Translations under genes and position numbers: made by a program
Shown: positions 1-8,461 of the stretch, in pieces
Layout: the number at the start of each line of letters is the position of its first letter
Numbering within the stretch: the stretch's first letter is position 1
From: CAYNRG01 sp964399545
GTDB taxonomy: Bacteria > Bacillota_I > Bacilli_A > Erysipelotrichales > Erysipelotrichaceae
Length of the DNA stretch: 64,000 nt
Assembly: GCA_964399545.1 (NCBI GenBank)
Contig: CAYNRG010000002.1
Span: forward strand, 186,001 to 250,000
Direction: 5' to 3'
The notes under the pieces: model-generated
What the model saw: only the letters and a program-made list of their open reading frames with translations
The model's database searches: none
Told to the model about the DNA's origin: nothing

Positions 1-31
1 GTACTTGTTTTGCAAGAAGTACATCTTTTTT
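1..31 (+). terminator. possible terminator of a gene to the left of the window
   Basis: GTACTT and AAGTAC form a short stem at 1-22, followed by ATCTTTTTT. This could end a plus-strand gene outside the window, or act on the minus-strand gene that ends at 44. The stem is short, so the call is weak. Confidence 0.3.
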
Positions 32-43
32 ATAAATTTAGAG

Positions 44-1492
44 CTAAGAAGCTTTGGATTTATCTGCTGTATCTGGAATCGGAAAAGAATCATTATTAGA
101 ATTAGAAGAAGGGTTTTGAGTTTCTTCAGGACTTGTTATATTTTTGGACCATTGAGCATAAAGGGTGACATCATGATTAGGCATTAGAGTAGAATCAAAA
201 TTCCATTTCATACCTAACCCATCAGCTTGGCTATTCCAACCGTTAAAGGTAAATCCTTCTTTAGAAGGTGAAGGGACAATACTTGCTTTAGAACCTTCCT
301 CTACTTCTTGGGAGACTGGTACTGATCCAGTGCCGCCATTTAAGTCAAACTGAAGTTGGTAGGTGAGAGAAAGGGTGAAGTTCAGCTGGATAAAGTCAGT
401 GGTTATAGCATGATCACTGTTGTTTGGGAATAGTCCTGTTCCGGTTGAACGGACTTGAGCATAGATGCTTCCTTCTTTTTGAACAACTCCATTTGATAGG
501 TAGTCTGTAAGTGGAACAGGAAGATTGTTGGTATCGATATAATTTTCTAATTGAAACGTATGAGAGGTACTAAGTTGACGTTGGCTTGCTAGTTCTACCA
601 CTTGAAACAGATCGATGTTATTAAAATCATCTTCGCTTGTAATTGTATAGGGAGGAAGAGAGGACTTTAACTTCAGTTGATCTTGAGAATTATGTGGGAA
701 GGTAAAAAGGAATCCTAAAGAGTTTAAAGTGTCGTCATAATTGGAAGGTAATAAATTTTCTCCTAAAAAAGCTGCATTTAGATTAGTTAGTAGTCCAAGA
801 TCTACAGGCAGGCTTGTTATTTGATTTTCGTATAAGTACAATTCTCGCAAATTTGTTAAGTTTTCAAGTCTATCGGGAAGGCGCGTTAGTCGGTTATAAG
901 AAAGCCCTAGTTGACGCAAGTTAGATAATTGATTTAAATCCTCAGGCAGCTTAGTGAGCTGATTTTTTTCAAGGTGTAAATTTTGCAAATTAGATAACTG
1001 AGTGATAGATGGAGGTAATTCACTAAGTTGGTTTCCTTCGGCATGTAAAATTAAGAGGTTATTTAAATTGCCGATACTTTGGGGCAAACTTGTTAGATGA
1101 TTAAAGTCAAGGTAGAGCCAGTGAAGCTTACTTAAAGAACCCAAACTTTCAGGCAGGCTTTTAATCGCGTTATTGTTTAGCTTTAAGACACTCAAGTTAG
1201 ATAGAATTCCAATTCCCTCAATGCTCTCTATTCCCAAATTATTTGCTTCAAGAGTTTGTAAAGATTCAATCCTCTCAGGAGTTAAAATGGCATTAATATC
1301 ACCGCCTGATGCAATATCGGCAACAGCTTGTGCAAAAGCTGGATCAGGAAAAGATTCAGCGATTGTTGTTTCAAGGTTACGTTGGTTTTCTGTTGGTTGT
1401 ATACCATCAGAGTCTGCAACAAGAGAGCTAAAAGAAGTCATGAATAACAAGAGAACTAATGGGAAAACTAGGATGTTTTTATTTTTAAACAT
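44..1492 (-). CDS. secreted leucine-rich-repeat protein with C-terminal InlB B-repeat
   Basis: Probably a secreted surface protein for protein-protein or host contact. Residues 1-26 are a signal peptide with a hydrophobic core. After a short helical segment there are about seven LRRs of 23 residues (about 95-255), pattern LxxLxxLxLxxNxLxxLP, giving a classic non-enzymatic binding scaffold. A further unassigned beta-rich region follows. Residues about 376-449 match the Listeria-Bacteroides/InlB B-repeat (FDLNGG ... GFTFNGW ... VTLYAQW). The protein ends in a Ser/Asn-rich stretch and FPIPDTADKSKAS. That resembles a sortase signal (LPXTG then D-x-S) but has no hydrophobic helix or charged tail, so cell-wall anchoring by the normal route is not expected. 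The start codon has an AAGGAAA-type ribosome binding site and its own promoter. The B-repeat is related in pattern to the last 65 residues of the six-gene array at 8.4-27.2 kb. Confidence 0.85.
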   Translation of the reverse strand: MFKNKNILVFPLVLLLFMTSFSSLVADSDGIQPTENQRNLETTIAESFPDPAFAQAVADIASGGDINAILTPERIESLQTLEANNLGIESIEGIGILSNLSVLKLNNNAIKSLPESLGSLSKLHWLYLDFNHLTSLPQSIGNLNNLLILHAEGNQLSELPPSITQLSNLQNLHLEKNQLTKLPEDLNQLSNLRQLGLSYNRLTRLPDRLENLTNLRELYLYENQITSLPVDLGLLTNLNAAFLGENLLPSNYDDTLNSLGFLFTFPHNSQDQLKLKSSLPPYTITSEDDFNNIDLFQVVELASQRQLSTSHTFQLENYIDTNNLPVPLTDYLSNGVVQKEGSIYAQVRSTGTGLFPNNSDHAITTDFIQLNFTLSLTYQLQFDLNGGTGSVPVSQEVEEGSKASIVPSPSKEGFTFNGWNSQADGLGMKWNFDSTLMPNHDVTLYAQWSKNITSPEETQNPSSNSNNDSFPIPDTADKSKAS

Positions 1493-1559
1493 GGGCGTAT
1501 TATTTCCTTTCTATATAGAAATATTCTAAAAGTTTCAAACTATAGTTTTATATAAAGTA

Positions 1560-1588
1560 ATAATACTTGAATTTTTATAAGATTTCAA
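1560..1588 (-). promoter_or_regulatory. sigma-A promoter of the LRR gene
   Basis: On the minus strand TTGAAA (1583-1588) and TATTAT (1560-1565) are separated by exactly 17 bases. This would give a leader of about 60 nt before the start at 1492. Confidence 0.6.
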
Positions 1589-1666
1589 TAAATTATTTTT
1601 TAGTGAATCCAATATTGATTGATTTTAACTAGAGCTATAAGGGACATAATCCAGTAAGGTGAGATT

Positions 1667-1696
1667 TAAAAAAAGTAGTTCATAGAAGAACTACTT
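1667..1696 (-). terminator. terminator of the glycerophosphodiesterase gene
   Basis: A perfect 9-bp stem, AAGTAGTTC at 1673-1681 and GAACTACTT at 1688-1696. On the minus strand it runs into seven Ts. It separates this gene from the LRR gene downstream. Confidence 0.8.
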
Positions 1697-1765
1697 GTAC
1701 AAAGATTACAAAATTGAATTTGTAAGGGGTATTGTTTTAAAACATAAGATTTTTAAAAGGAATAA

Positions 1766-2701
1766 TTAATAGCCCATTTCATCTAATAGTTGAATAAGTA
1801 AATCAGGACGATCTGTAATGATTCCATCAGCACCATTTTTGATGCATTTTTTCATGTCTTGAACTTGATTAATGGTCCAGTAGTGGACAAACATATCATT
1901 TTTATGAATTTTGTAAATCAAGTAGGAAGTATTTAAAGGAATTCCGTATTCAGACAAGGGTAGCTGGAATCCAGAATGAGAATAGTTTTTAAATAGTCCA
2001 TAACCTGCATAATTAGCAATGATAAAATCAGTTGCAGAACTCATATCAAAAGAAGTTACGACAATTTCAGGAGCTAGATCTCTGAAATAGGCTAAGGGTT
2101 CTTTATTAAAAGAAGCGACACATACAACATTTTCTAGGTTATATTTTTGAATTAACTGCAAAAGTTTTTCAGCAGCTCGAATACCTTGTTCACCATCATC
2201 TTTAATTTCGCAAATATAAAGAATAGAATCACGATACTCTTTAAACAAATTTTCGACATTTGCTGGGGCTAATGCTCCCTCAAAAGCTAAAAGTTCTTCA
2301 TTAGTTAAATCGCGATAGGGATAGTCTCCATTTAAGTCTTCAAAGTTTACTCCAAAGTTATAATTTTTAATTTCATCATAAGTGTAATCGCTAGGATTTC
2401 CAACTAAATCAGAAAAATCACCTAAATCTTCATTGTGGTAAGTGATGAGTTCACCATCACTAGTTAGGCGAAGGTCCATTTCTAACACATCAACTCCTAG
2501 GTCATAAGCATAGGTAAAGCTCATTACTGTATTTTCGGGATTCATTAGCTTTGCACCTCCATGAGCAATAACTAAGGGGCGACTGCCAGGGTCGATTTTA
2601 AATGGTGTCGACACATGGTTTTTTCCATAAGGAATCACTTGAAATAAGATATAGACAAAAACAACGCCTATAAGAATAATCCATTTTCTATTTTTTTTCA
2701 T
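1766..2701 (-). CDS. membrane-anchored glycerophosphodiester phosphodiesterase family protein
   Basis: Family role is hydrolysis of glycerophosphodiesters to glycerol-3-phosphate and an alcohol. I chose the ATG at 2701, not the TTG at 2755, because the signal anchor (KKNRK then about 17 hydrophobic residues) begins there and an AAGAG sits 7-8 bases upstream. The product is 311 aa, anchored by residues 7-24 with the enzyme outside. GDPD motifs are visible: AHGG 46-49, PENT 54-57, E74 and D76 in the metal site, H89, EIK 165-167, and WTIN ... GADGIITDRP near the end. Two deviations stand out: the usual HRG is HGG, and the usual second HD pair is H89-N90. HGG is common in relatives and N90 is rarer. 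It stands alone with its own terminator. Activity is likely but unproven. Confidence 0.85.
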   Translation of the reverse strand: MKKNRKWIILIGVVFVYILFQVIPYGKNHVSTPFKIDPGSRPLVIAHGGAKLMNPENTVMSFTYAYDLGVDVLEMDLRLTSDGELITYHNEDLGDFSDLVGNPSDYTYDEIKNYNFGVNFEDLNGDYPYRDLTNEELLAFEGALAPANVENLFKEYRDSILYICEIKDDGEQGIRAAEKLLQLIQKYNLENVVCVASFNKEPLAYFRDLAPEIVVTSFDMSSATDFIIANYAGYGLFKNYSHSGFQLPLSEYGIPLNTSYLIYKIHKNDMFVHYWTINQVQDMKKCIKNGADGIITDRPDLLIQLLDEMGY

Positions 2702-2818
2702 AAATACACTCTTTTCTAACTCCTTTAGTATAACTGGAATTAAGCTATAGGGCAATAGAGTGACTTTTCATTTTGGGTAAGGAGGAGTATAATGGAGTAA
2801 ATTGAGAGAAGGGAAAGA

Positions 2819-3106
2819 ATGAAGAGATATACAATAAAACAAGCACAAGGATATGAGGTGGATCCAGTTGTTTCAGAAAAAGAAGTGATTGAGAAGTTGG
2901 GGAAATTAGAGGATATGATAGAAGCTATCATAGATGAACAACGAGTACTTAGCGAAGTAATTAAACAATATCATGATGGCTTTAGTAAGAAGGTTCATTG
3001 GCGTGCTAAAGAATCTATGGGAAAGAAAGGGATAAATGCAATGCTTTTAATGGAATTTAAAAGGCGTGGTATAGAGATAGGAGAAGATGATGGAGAAAAC
3101 GGTTAA
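2819..3106 (+). CDS. small conserved-looking protein of unknown function
   Basis: A 95-aa soluble, highly charged protein that I do not recognise. Residues about 19-55 are predicted helical with a heptad-like pattern (KEVIEKLGKLEDMIEAII), and the end is very acidic (EIGEDDGENG). There is no signal peptide or membrane segment. AGAAGGGAAAG precedes the ATG closely. It overlaps the following Nudix gene by 20 bases, so the two are almost surely translated from one mRNA. That coupling, with normal codon use, is the best evidence that it is real. No function is proposed. Confidence 0.7.
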   Translation: MKRYTIKQAQGYEVDPVVSEKEVIEKLGKLEDMIEAIIDEQRVLSEVIKQYHDGFSKKVHWRAKESMGKKGINAMLLMEFKRRGIEIGEDDGENG

Positions 3107-3614
3107 GAAAAACATAAGGTATGAAGGCGTTGTTTTAAGAGTTCGAGAAGATGAAGCAAGAGTTCAAAGTGGTCAAATTGTAAGACGAGATGTTATTGAA
3201 CATTCTGGTGCAGTTGCGGTAGCCTTAAGAACAGAAGAAGGAAAATATTTTTTAGTAAAGCAGTTTAGATATGCACAACAAAAAGATATGATAGAGTTCC
3301 CAGCAGGAAAGCTAGAAGAGGGAGAAAACCCAGAAGAAGGTGGGAAGAGAGAGGTTGCAGAAGAAGTAGGGTATAGTATTAAAAATGTGGAATATTTAGG
3401 AAAGATGATTCCAGCGGGGTCTTATTGTCAAGAAGTGATTCATTTATATACTGGAGATGTTGATCAATATGTAGGACAACATCTAGATGAAGATGAATTT
3501 GTAGAAGTGATTCAGTGGAGCTTAGATGAGATTATTGAAAAAATTATGAATCAAGAGATAGAAGATGCTAAAACTATCGCCATGGCATTTATGATTAAGG
3601 AAAAGAAGAAATAG
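3087..3614 (+). CDS. Nudix hydrolase, ADP-ribose pyrophosphatase type
   Basis: Hydrolyses nucleoside diphosphate derivatives, most likely ADP-ribose to AMP and ribose-5-phosphate. The complete Nudix box lies at residues 74-96: G74, E80, then REVAEEVG at 88-95, matching GX5EX7REUXEEXGU with all metal-binding glutamates present. The preceding EFPAGK and the QFRYAQ strand are typical of the NudF/ADP-ribose pyrophosphatase subgroup, as is the 175-aa length. It is translationally coupled to the small gene upstream. The substrate is a family inference. Confidence 0.88.
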   Translation: MMEKTVKKNIRYEGVVLRVREDEARVQSGQIVRRDVIEHSGAVAVALRTEEGKYFLVKQFRYAQQKDMIEFPAGKLEEGENPEEGGKREVAEEVGYSIKNVEYLGKMIPAGSYCQEVIHLYTGDVDQYVGQHLDEDEFVEVIQWSLDEIIEKIMNQEIEDAKTIAMAFMIKEKKK

Positions 3615-4014
3615 GATTAAAAAAGTTCAATTAGTCCAAGTGGTTCAGATGTTGTTTTTTGTTCTTTGCGATTATCACGTAAGCATAAATTAATTTGGGT
3701 AGGGACAGTAATTATTTTTTGTACTGTAACATTTTATTTATTTTCTTTTGCTTTCTCCATTGGACTAGATTATACATTGAGGATATAAAATAACTATATC
3801 ACTATCGTTGGAGTAGATAGGATAAGTAAGAGCCCCACTTAATAATTAGAGAAAGAGTGGAGTATAATGATGTAAAAACTACTTTAGGAACATAGGAGTA
3901 GGTGTATCCTAGTGGATACCATGAAGTCGTAAATAAGCTTAGTAATTTATTCTCAATAGAAAAAGTGTAATTTTGAAAAGAAATCTTCTAAAAGTCCAGG
4001 ACTAAAACAATTTT
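3615..4014 (+). other. 400-bp intergenic stretch with a membrane-peptide remnant
   Basis: There is no convincing gene. One frame stays open from about 3625 to 3789 and encodes a short basic stretch (RLSRKHK) followed by a hydrophobic segment of about 20 residues, ending in DYTLRI. It has no ATG and no ribosome binding site, so it may be the decayed end of a membrane-protein gene. I see nothing definite between 3790 and 4014. Confidence 0.35.
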
Positions 4015-4044
4015 TAACAAATTTTACATAGATTGTGTTATAAT
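4015..4044 (+). promoter_or_regulatory. promoter of the preQ1-queT unit
   Basis: TTAACA (4015-4020), an 18-base spacer and a consensus TATAAT (4039-4044). Transcription would start just before the riboswitch. Confidence 0.65.
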
Positions 4045-4067
4045 CTTTTAGCAATGATGATTGCAAA

Positions 4068-4110
4068 CCTGTCAGTCGCAACTACCTGACAATAAACAAA
4101 ACAAGGAGAA
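4068..4110 (+). promoter_or_regulatory. preQ1-I riboswitch
   Basis: A 6-bp stem (TGTCAG 4070-4075 with CTGACA 4086-4091) closes a loop containing ACTACC. It is followed by an A-rich tail, AATAAACAAAACAAGGAG. This is the small type-I preQ1 aptamer layout. The tail that would form the pseudoknot contains the AAGGAG ribosome binding site of queT, so control is probably translational: ligand binding hides the site. The downstream gene is a queuosine-precursor transporter, which supports the call. Confidence 0.85.
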
Positions 4111-4116
4111 TGAAAA

Positions 4117-4629
4117 ATGAATAGTAAAACATTAACAAAAGTCGCTATGATTGCGGCAATTTACACAGTAGTTTCTTTAGTATTAGCGCCTTTATCGTTT
4201 GGTAAATTTCAAGTTCGAGTTGCAGAAGCATTAACGCTGCTGCCGCTAATTTTCCCACCAGCTATTTGGGGAGTAACGTTAGGATGTGCTTTAACTAATT
4301 GGTTAGGGTTTATGATGGGAGTAAACTTATTAGGCGTTATGGATATTTTTGTAGGAACGACTGCAACATTTTTAGCAGCACTAGGAACCTATTATTTACG
4401 CAATAAGAAAGTGAATGGAATTCCACTACTAGCTATTTTAATGCCTGTTATTTTCAATGCGATTATTATTGGTGCGGAGCTTGCGTATGTTTTCACGCCA
4501 CAATCTTTTTGGGATGGATATGCTATTTTTGCATTAGAAGTTGGTGTAGGAGAACTATTAGCTTGCTTTGTCTTAGGTGTTCCATTAATCAAAGCGTTAG
4601 AAAAAACAAAATTATTTAAAGAAGTTTAA
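4117..4629 (+). CDS. queuosine precursor transporter QueT
   Basis: Substrate-binding (S) subunit of an energy-coupling-factor transporter that imports preQ1 or a related queuosine precursor. The 170-aa protein has about five to six membrane helices and the family signatures FGKFQVRVAEALTLLP (about 28-43) and GCALTNWLG. The energising EcfA/EcfT partners are not in this window, as expected for a shared ECF module. It is a single-gene unit, with a preQ1 riboswitch overlapping the ribosome binding site and a terminator over the stop codon. Confidence 0.93.
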   Translation: MNSKTLTKVAMIAAIYTVVSLVLAPLSFGKFQVRVAEALTLLPLIFPPAIWGVTLGCALTNWLGFMMGVNLLGVMDIFVGTTATFLAALGTYYLRNKKVNGIPLLAILMPVIFNAIIIGAELAYVFTPQSFWDGYAIFALEVGVGELLACFVLGVPLIKALEKTKLFKEV

Positions 4630-4648
4630 CGACTTCTTTTTTGTTTTT
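4618..4648 (+). terminator. terminator of queT
   Basis: AAAGAAGT (4618-4625) pairs with ACTTCTTT, followed by a run of Ts. The stem includes the last codons and stop of queT. Confidence 0.7.
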
Positions 4649-4715
4649 AAGAGTTCTCTTCTAGAGTAGCTAAAATCATGATATAATAAATAAAGAATTG
4701 ATGGTGGTGAAATAA

Positions 4716-5342
4716 ATGAAAAAAGGACGATTTATAACATTTGAAGGACCTGATGGTAGTGGGAAAACTACAGTGTCAACAGCGGTATATGAACGATTAA
4801 AGGAACAGGGTTGGGATGTTATCTATACTCGAGAACCTGGAGGAATTGATATTGCTGAAAAAATTCGTGACATTATTCTAGATCCTAAAAATATAACAAT
4901 GGATAAGAGAACAGAAGCTCTTTTATATGCAGCGGGAAGAAGACAGCACTTGATTGAGAAAGTTTTACCTGCTTTAGAGGAAGGTAAGATTGTTTTATGT
5001 GATCGCTTTGTAGATAGCTCACTAGCTTATCAAGGATGTGGTCGTCATTTAGGAATTGAAGAAATATGGAAAATTAACCAATTTGCAATTGAAGGTTTTG
5101 TTCCAGAGAAAACAATTTACTTGGACTTAAGTGCAGAAGAAGGGCTGAAGAGAATTGAAAATAGACCATTTAAAGATCGATTAGATCAAGAATCACTTCA
5201 GTTCCATTATGATGTGGTCGAGGGATATAAAAAGGTTGTGGATAAATTCAAAGATCGCATGGTTATTGTAGATGCTTCACAAGAGTTGGAAGAGGTAATC
5301 GAAGCAGCCTACCAACAGTTGTTGAGGATTCTTCATGATTAA
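4716..5342 (+). CDS. thymidylate kinase
   Basis: Phosphorylates dTMP to dTDP for DNA synthesis. The 208-aa length is standard. Walker A GPDGSGKT is at 11-18, REPGG at 39-43 binds substrate, DRF is at 96-98, and a short lid follows with ENRPFKDRLD. A TATAAT lies at 4681-4686 but I find no good -35 box. The end overlaps holB by 8 bases. tmk-holB-ricT-rsmI is the ancestral Bacillota order near the origin, here without the darA/yaaR genes found in Bacillus. Confidence 0.96.
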   Translation: MKKGRFITFEGPDGSGKTTVSTAVYERLKEQGWDVIYTREPGGIDIAEKIRDIILDPKNITMDKRTEALLYAAGRRQHLIEKVLPALEEGKIVLCDRFVDSSLAYQGCGRHLGIEEIWKINQFAIEGFVPEKTIYLDLSAEEGLKRIENRPFKDRLDQESLQFHYDVVEGYKKVVDKFKDRMVIVDASQELEEVIEAAYQQLLRILHD

Positions 5343-6327
5343 AGAAAAAGTGAGAGAAACGCAGCCCGTAGTTTTTCAAACACTGCAGAATGCCCTTTGT
5401 CGAGGGAAGGTGGCACATGCCTACCTTTTTACAGGAGTGAAAGGAACACCAAAGAAAGAGACAGCGCTCTTTCTTGCTCAGTGTTTGCTGTGTGAACATA
5501 CAGAGAATCAACTTGCCTGTGAAGTATGTGATACGTGTCGGAGAATTGAAGAGGGTAATTATGCAGATATCATCTTTTTAGACGGAACTGAAAAGTCAAT
5601 AAAAAAAGAGAGTATCCTAAATCTTCAAGAAAAATTTTCAAAGACAGCATTAGAAAAAGGTGGAAAGAAGTTCTATATTCTAGATCGTGCAGATAATGCG
5701 ACACCTGAGGCTTTGAATAGTTTATTAAAATTCTTAGAAGAACCAAATGGACAAGATACAGTTGCTATTTTAACGGTGGAAAGTATTGAGAGATTGCTTC
5801 CTACGATTGTTTCACGGTGCCAAATCATTCCATTTAAACCCCTACAAATAGAAAGTTGTTACGAAAAAGGATTGGAAGAAGGCTTAACAAAATTAGATAG
5901 TTATGTTTTAAGTCATCTTGCCAAAGATAGTTCCCTAATGAAAGAAATTAGTGAACAAGAAGAATATCAAGTAGCAATGGTAGCCGTGGAAAGATTTATT
6001 AGTGATTTTGAAGGGAATATTGATCGTTTCTTGGTATGGTTTCAACTGGAAATATTAGGAGATAAAGAAAAAGATAAATCGATTTTTCTCTACTTTTTAG
6101 ATGTGTTGCTCTTATTTTTAAGAGATATTGTTTCAGGTGAATCTTCGGAAGAAAGCTGGTATGCGGAAGGGTGTCAAAAGTTGAAAACTAAAAACTATCC
6201 CTATGAAACGATGATTTTAATCTTATTAGAAGCAAAAGATAAGTGTACACGCCCCTATCATTTGGCGTTACTGATTGAACAAACAATTTATCAAATAAAG
6301 GAGGTCTTGTTACGTGGCAGAAAATAA
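5335..6327 (+). CDS. DNA polymerase III delta-prime subunit
   Basis: Part of the clamp-loader complex that places the sliding clamp on DNA. The 330-aa protein has an AAA+-like fold. The P-loop region is degenerate (TGVKGTPKKET at 33-43), as expected for delta-prime, which does not hydrolyse ATP. A zinc-binding set C53, C62, C65, C68 is intact. LLKFLEEP and the SRCQ sensor-1 arginine motif are present. It overlaps tmk upstream and ricT downstream, so the three are co-translated. Confidence 0.92.
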   Translation: MIKEKVRETQPVVFQTLQNALCRGKVAHAYLFTGVKGTPKKETALFLAQCLLCEHTENQLACEVCDTCRRIEEGNYADIIFLDGTEKSIKKESILNLQEKFSKTALEKGGKKFYILDRADNATPEALNSLLKFLEEPNGQDTVAILTVESIERLLPTIVSRCQIIPFKPLQIESCYEKGLEEGLTKLDSYVLSHLAKDSSLMKEISEQEEYQVAMVAVERFISDFEGNIDRFLVWFQLEILGDKEKDKSIFLYFLDVLLLFLRDIVSGESSEESWYAEGCQKLKTKNYPYETMILILLEAKDKCTRPYHLALLIEQTIYQIKEVLLRGRK

Positions 6328-7204
6328 AAAAGAGAATGGTGCTTGTCAAGAAAAGTATAGCTATGTAGTTTCTATCCGTTTTCGCAATGCGAATAAGTGT
6401 TATTCATTTGGGACTAATGACACAACGATTGAATATGGTGATTTTGTTATTGTAGAAACGATTAGAGGAGAGGAAATTGGAGAAGTGGTTAGCCCTCTTT
6501 ATACTGTAGAAGAAGCGAATGTCAAAACGGAATTAAAACCAGTAATTCGTCGTGCTTGCCAGGAAGACAAAGAGAGATATGCTGAAAATGTGGAACTTGC
6601 AAAAAAGGCTCTAAAAATCTGTCAAGGCGAAGTGGAAAAACTAAAATTAGATATGCATTTGATTAGTGCAGAATACACATTAGATCGAAGTAAAATCTTA
6701 TTTGTATATGTTGCAGAAGAAAGAGTGGATTTTCGAGAGTTGTTGAAACATTTAGCTGCAGCTTTGCATTGCCGGATTGAACTTCGACAAATTGGTTCTA
6801 GAGATAAAGCTCAACTTGTTGGTGGAATAGGAATGTGTGGCATGGAAACTTGTTGCTCACGCTATATGAAAAATTTTGATGTTATTTCTATTAATATGGC
6901 CAAAAACCAGTTATTAGCATTGAATGTTCAAAAGTTATCAGGACAGTGTGGAAAATTAATGTGCTGCTTAAAGTATGAAGATGCAGCATATAAAGAACTG
7001 CGAAAAGGGCTTCCTAAGTTGAATGCACAAGTTGTGTATAAAGGAGGGACTTATCGTTTGACATCAATTAATGTCCTTGATCAAGAAGCAAAAATTGAAA
7101 ATCGTGAACAAGCTCATACTTTATCTTTTGATGAGGTAAAGAAACAAGTAACTATCAAGAAAATCGAACAACCAAAGAAAAAGGACAAGTCTAGAAATGA
7201 ATAG
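6314..7204 (+). CDS. RicT/YaaT, PSP1-domain protein
   Basis: In Bacillus, RicT works with RicA and RicF to modulate RNase Y mRNA processing and carries iron-sulphur clusters. The 296-aa protein starts at GTG, with AAAGGAGG upstream inside the end of holB. Signature cysteines C175, C180, C181 and C212, C217, C218 form the two CX4CC groups of the PSP1 domain. The C-terminal tail is lysine-rich. It overlaps holB by 14 bases and rsmI by 8. ricA and ricF are not in the window. Confidence 0.92.
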   Translation: MAENKKENGACQEKYSYVVSIRFRNANKCYSFGTNDTTIEYGDFVIVETIRGEEIGEVVSPLYTVEEANVKTELKPVIRRACQEDKERYAENVELAKKALKICQGEVEKLKLDMHLISAEYTLDRSKILFVYVAEERVDFRELLKHLAAALHCRIELRQIGSRDKAQLVGGIGMCGMETCCSRYMKNFDVISINMAKNQLLALNVQKLSGQCGKLMCCLKYEDAAYKELRKGLPKLNAQVVYKGGTYRLTSINVLDQEAKIENREQAHTLSFDEVKKQVTIKKIEQPKKKDKSRNE

Positions 7205-8045
7205 GCAAAAGAGCTTTCAAAATGAAAGACCAACGGTTTACATTGTACCTACTCCAATTGGTAATTTGAAAGAAATGACCCCTAGAGCGATTGAAGTTTT
7301 AAGAGAAGTAGATATCATTGCCTGTGAAGATACTCGAGTGACAATGAAGTTATTAAGTCACTTTAATATCCAGGCACGATTGGTTCAGTATCATAATTTT
7401 AATGAAAAAGAATCTACAAAAGGAATCTTAGGATTGTTAAGGGAAGGTAAAAATATAGCGATTGTTTCAGATGCAGGATACCCTCTAATTAGTGACCCAG
7501 GCCAAGTTTTAATTCGCGAAGTAATTGAGGAAGAGTTTAATGTTGTTCCTCTTTCAGGTTGCAATGCAATGCTTAATGCACTTGTGGCATCAGGTTGTTT
7601 GGTGCAACCATTTGCGTTTTTGGGTTTTTTGCCATCAGCGAAAAAAGACTGTTGTAAAGCCTTGGAGGAATTGAAAGAGTTGCCAATGACTCTAGTTTTT
7701 TACGAAGCCCCTCATCGTATAGAAAAAATGCTCCAAGCTATTTTGGAAACATTGGGTGATCGTCAACTATGTTTGGCCAGAGAGCTAACGAAGAGATATG
7801 AAGAATTTATTCGGGGCTCTTGTTCAGAAGTGTTGTCACAGATAGCGGGAGTTAAAGGTGAGATAGTTGTAGTTGTTCAAGGAGCTCAAACTAAAAATAA
7901 GCCTGAAATAAATTTAGGTTACTTATCAAAGAGAGTAGAAGAGAATATCGCTTTAGGAATGACGAAATCTCAAGCAATTAAAGAAGTGGCAAAGCAAGAA
8001 GGTGTATCAAAAAATGAAATTTATAACCAATTGCATGAAGTTTAA
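7197..8045 (+). CDS. 16S rRNA 2'-O-ribose C1402 methyltransferase RsmI
   Basis: Methylates the ribose of C1402 in 16S rRNA with S-adenosylmethionine. The 282-aa tetrapyrrole-methylase fold shows YIVPTPIGNL near residue 15-24, CEDTR, and VSDAGYPLISDPG for cofactor binding. YEAPHR follows, and the C-terminal helix-turn-helix-like RsmI tail (KEVAKQEGVSKNEIYNQL) is present. It is the last gene of the tmk operon, with a terminator at 8149-8188. Confidence 0.95.
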   Translation: MNRQKSFQNERPTVYIVPTPIGNLKEMTPRAIEVLREVDIIACEDTRVTMKLLSHFNIQARLVQYHNFNEKESTKGILGLLREGKNIAIVSDAGYPLISDPGQVLIREVIEEEFNVVPLSGCNAMLNALVASGCLVQPFAFLGFLPSAKKDCCKALEELKELPMTLVFYEAPHRIEKMLQAILETLGDRQLCLARELTKRYEEFIRGSCSEVLSQIAGVKGEIVVVVQGAQTKNKPEINLGYLSKRVEENIALGMTKSQAIKEVAKQEGVSKNEIYNQLHEV

Positions 8046-8148
8046 GAAGAAAGAATATTTTAGCTTACCGCAGTTTTGAAAACAACAAAATAGTTTATAA
8101 ATATAAATGCTTGTATATAAAAATTAGGAAGTGATGTAGAAGTGGAAG

Positions 8149-8188
8149 GATAAGTGATTCTCGTATTTGAGATTTGCTTATTTTTTTT
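8149..8188 (+). terminator. terminator of the tmk-holB-ricT-rsmI operon
   Basis: A 14-bp stem with one mismatch and a few G-U pairs (8149-8162 with 8169-8182), closing a 6-base loop and followed by eight Ts. Confidence 0.75.
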
Positions 8189-8329
8189 ATTATGAACAAG
8201 TTTAAAATTATTTATATTTGTATGATTAATTGAAAGACATCAAGAAGCACTTTAATTAATGGGGTATGTAGCAAGCATTATACTTTAGTCATTAAAATAT
8301 ATTTTATATAAATGAAAAAAGCATAATTG

Positions 8330-8358
8330 TTGAAGAGAGGAAATAAATATAGTAGTAT
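8330..8358 (+). promoter_or_regulatory. promoter of array gene 1
   Basis: TTGAAG, 17 bases, TAGTAT. The same box architecture sits about 100-110 bases before every gene of the array, followed by a conserved leader and a GGGAGG ribosome binding site. Confidence 0.7.
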
Positions 8359-8461
8359 GAAAATCCATAGCCTAGAATCATCGATTAAAAATGATAGAGA
8401 GGTTAAATATTTTCCAGAATAATCTAAATAGTAACTTTTAAAAAGAAAAGGGAGGCAGCAG

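Larger units (their letters stand above)
8046..8461 (+). other. 416-bp spacer before the surface-protein array
   Basis: Holds the rsmI terminator, then a diverged version of the upstream block found before each array gene, and then the promoter of array gene 1. No coding sequence is evident. Confidence 0.6.

Noticed and set aside
5..187. 60-codon plus-strand frame at the left edge
   Set aside because: It lies antisense to the LRR gene, without a ribosome binding site.
3625..3789. A small membrane-protein gene in the spacer before queT
   Set aside because: No ATG and no ribosome binding site; kept only as a possible remnant.
8200..8330. A c-di-GMP or other known riboswitch in the conserved upstream blocks of the array
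   Set aside because: The blocks lie mostly before the promoter, and I could not match any known aptamer core.
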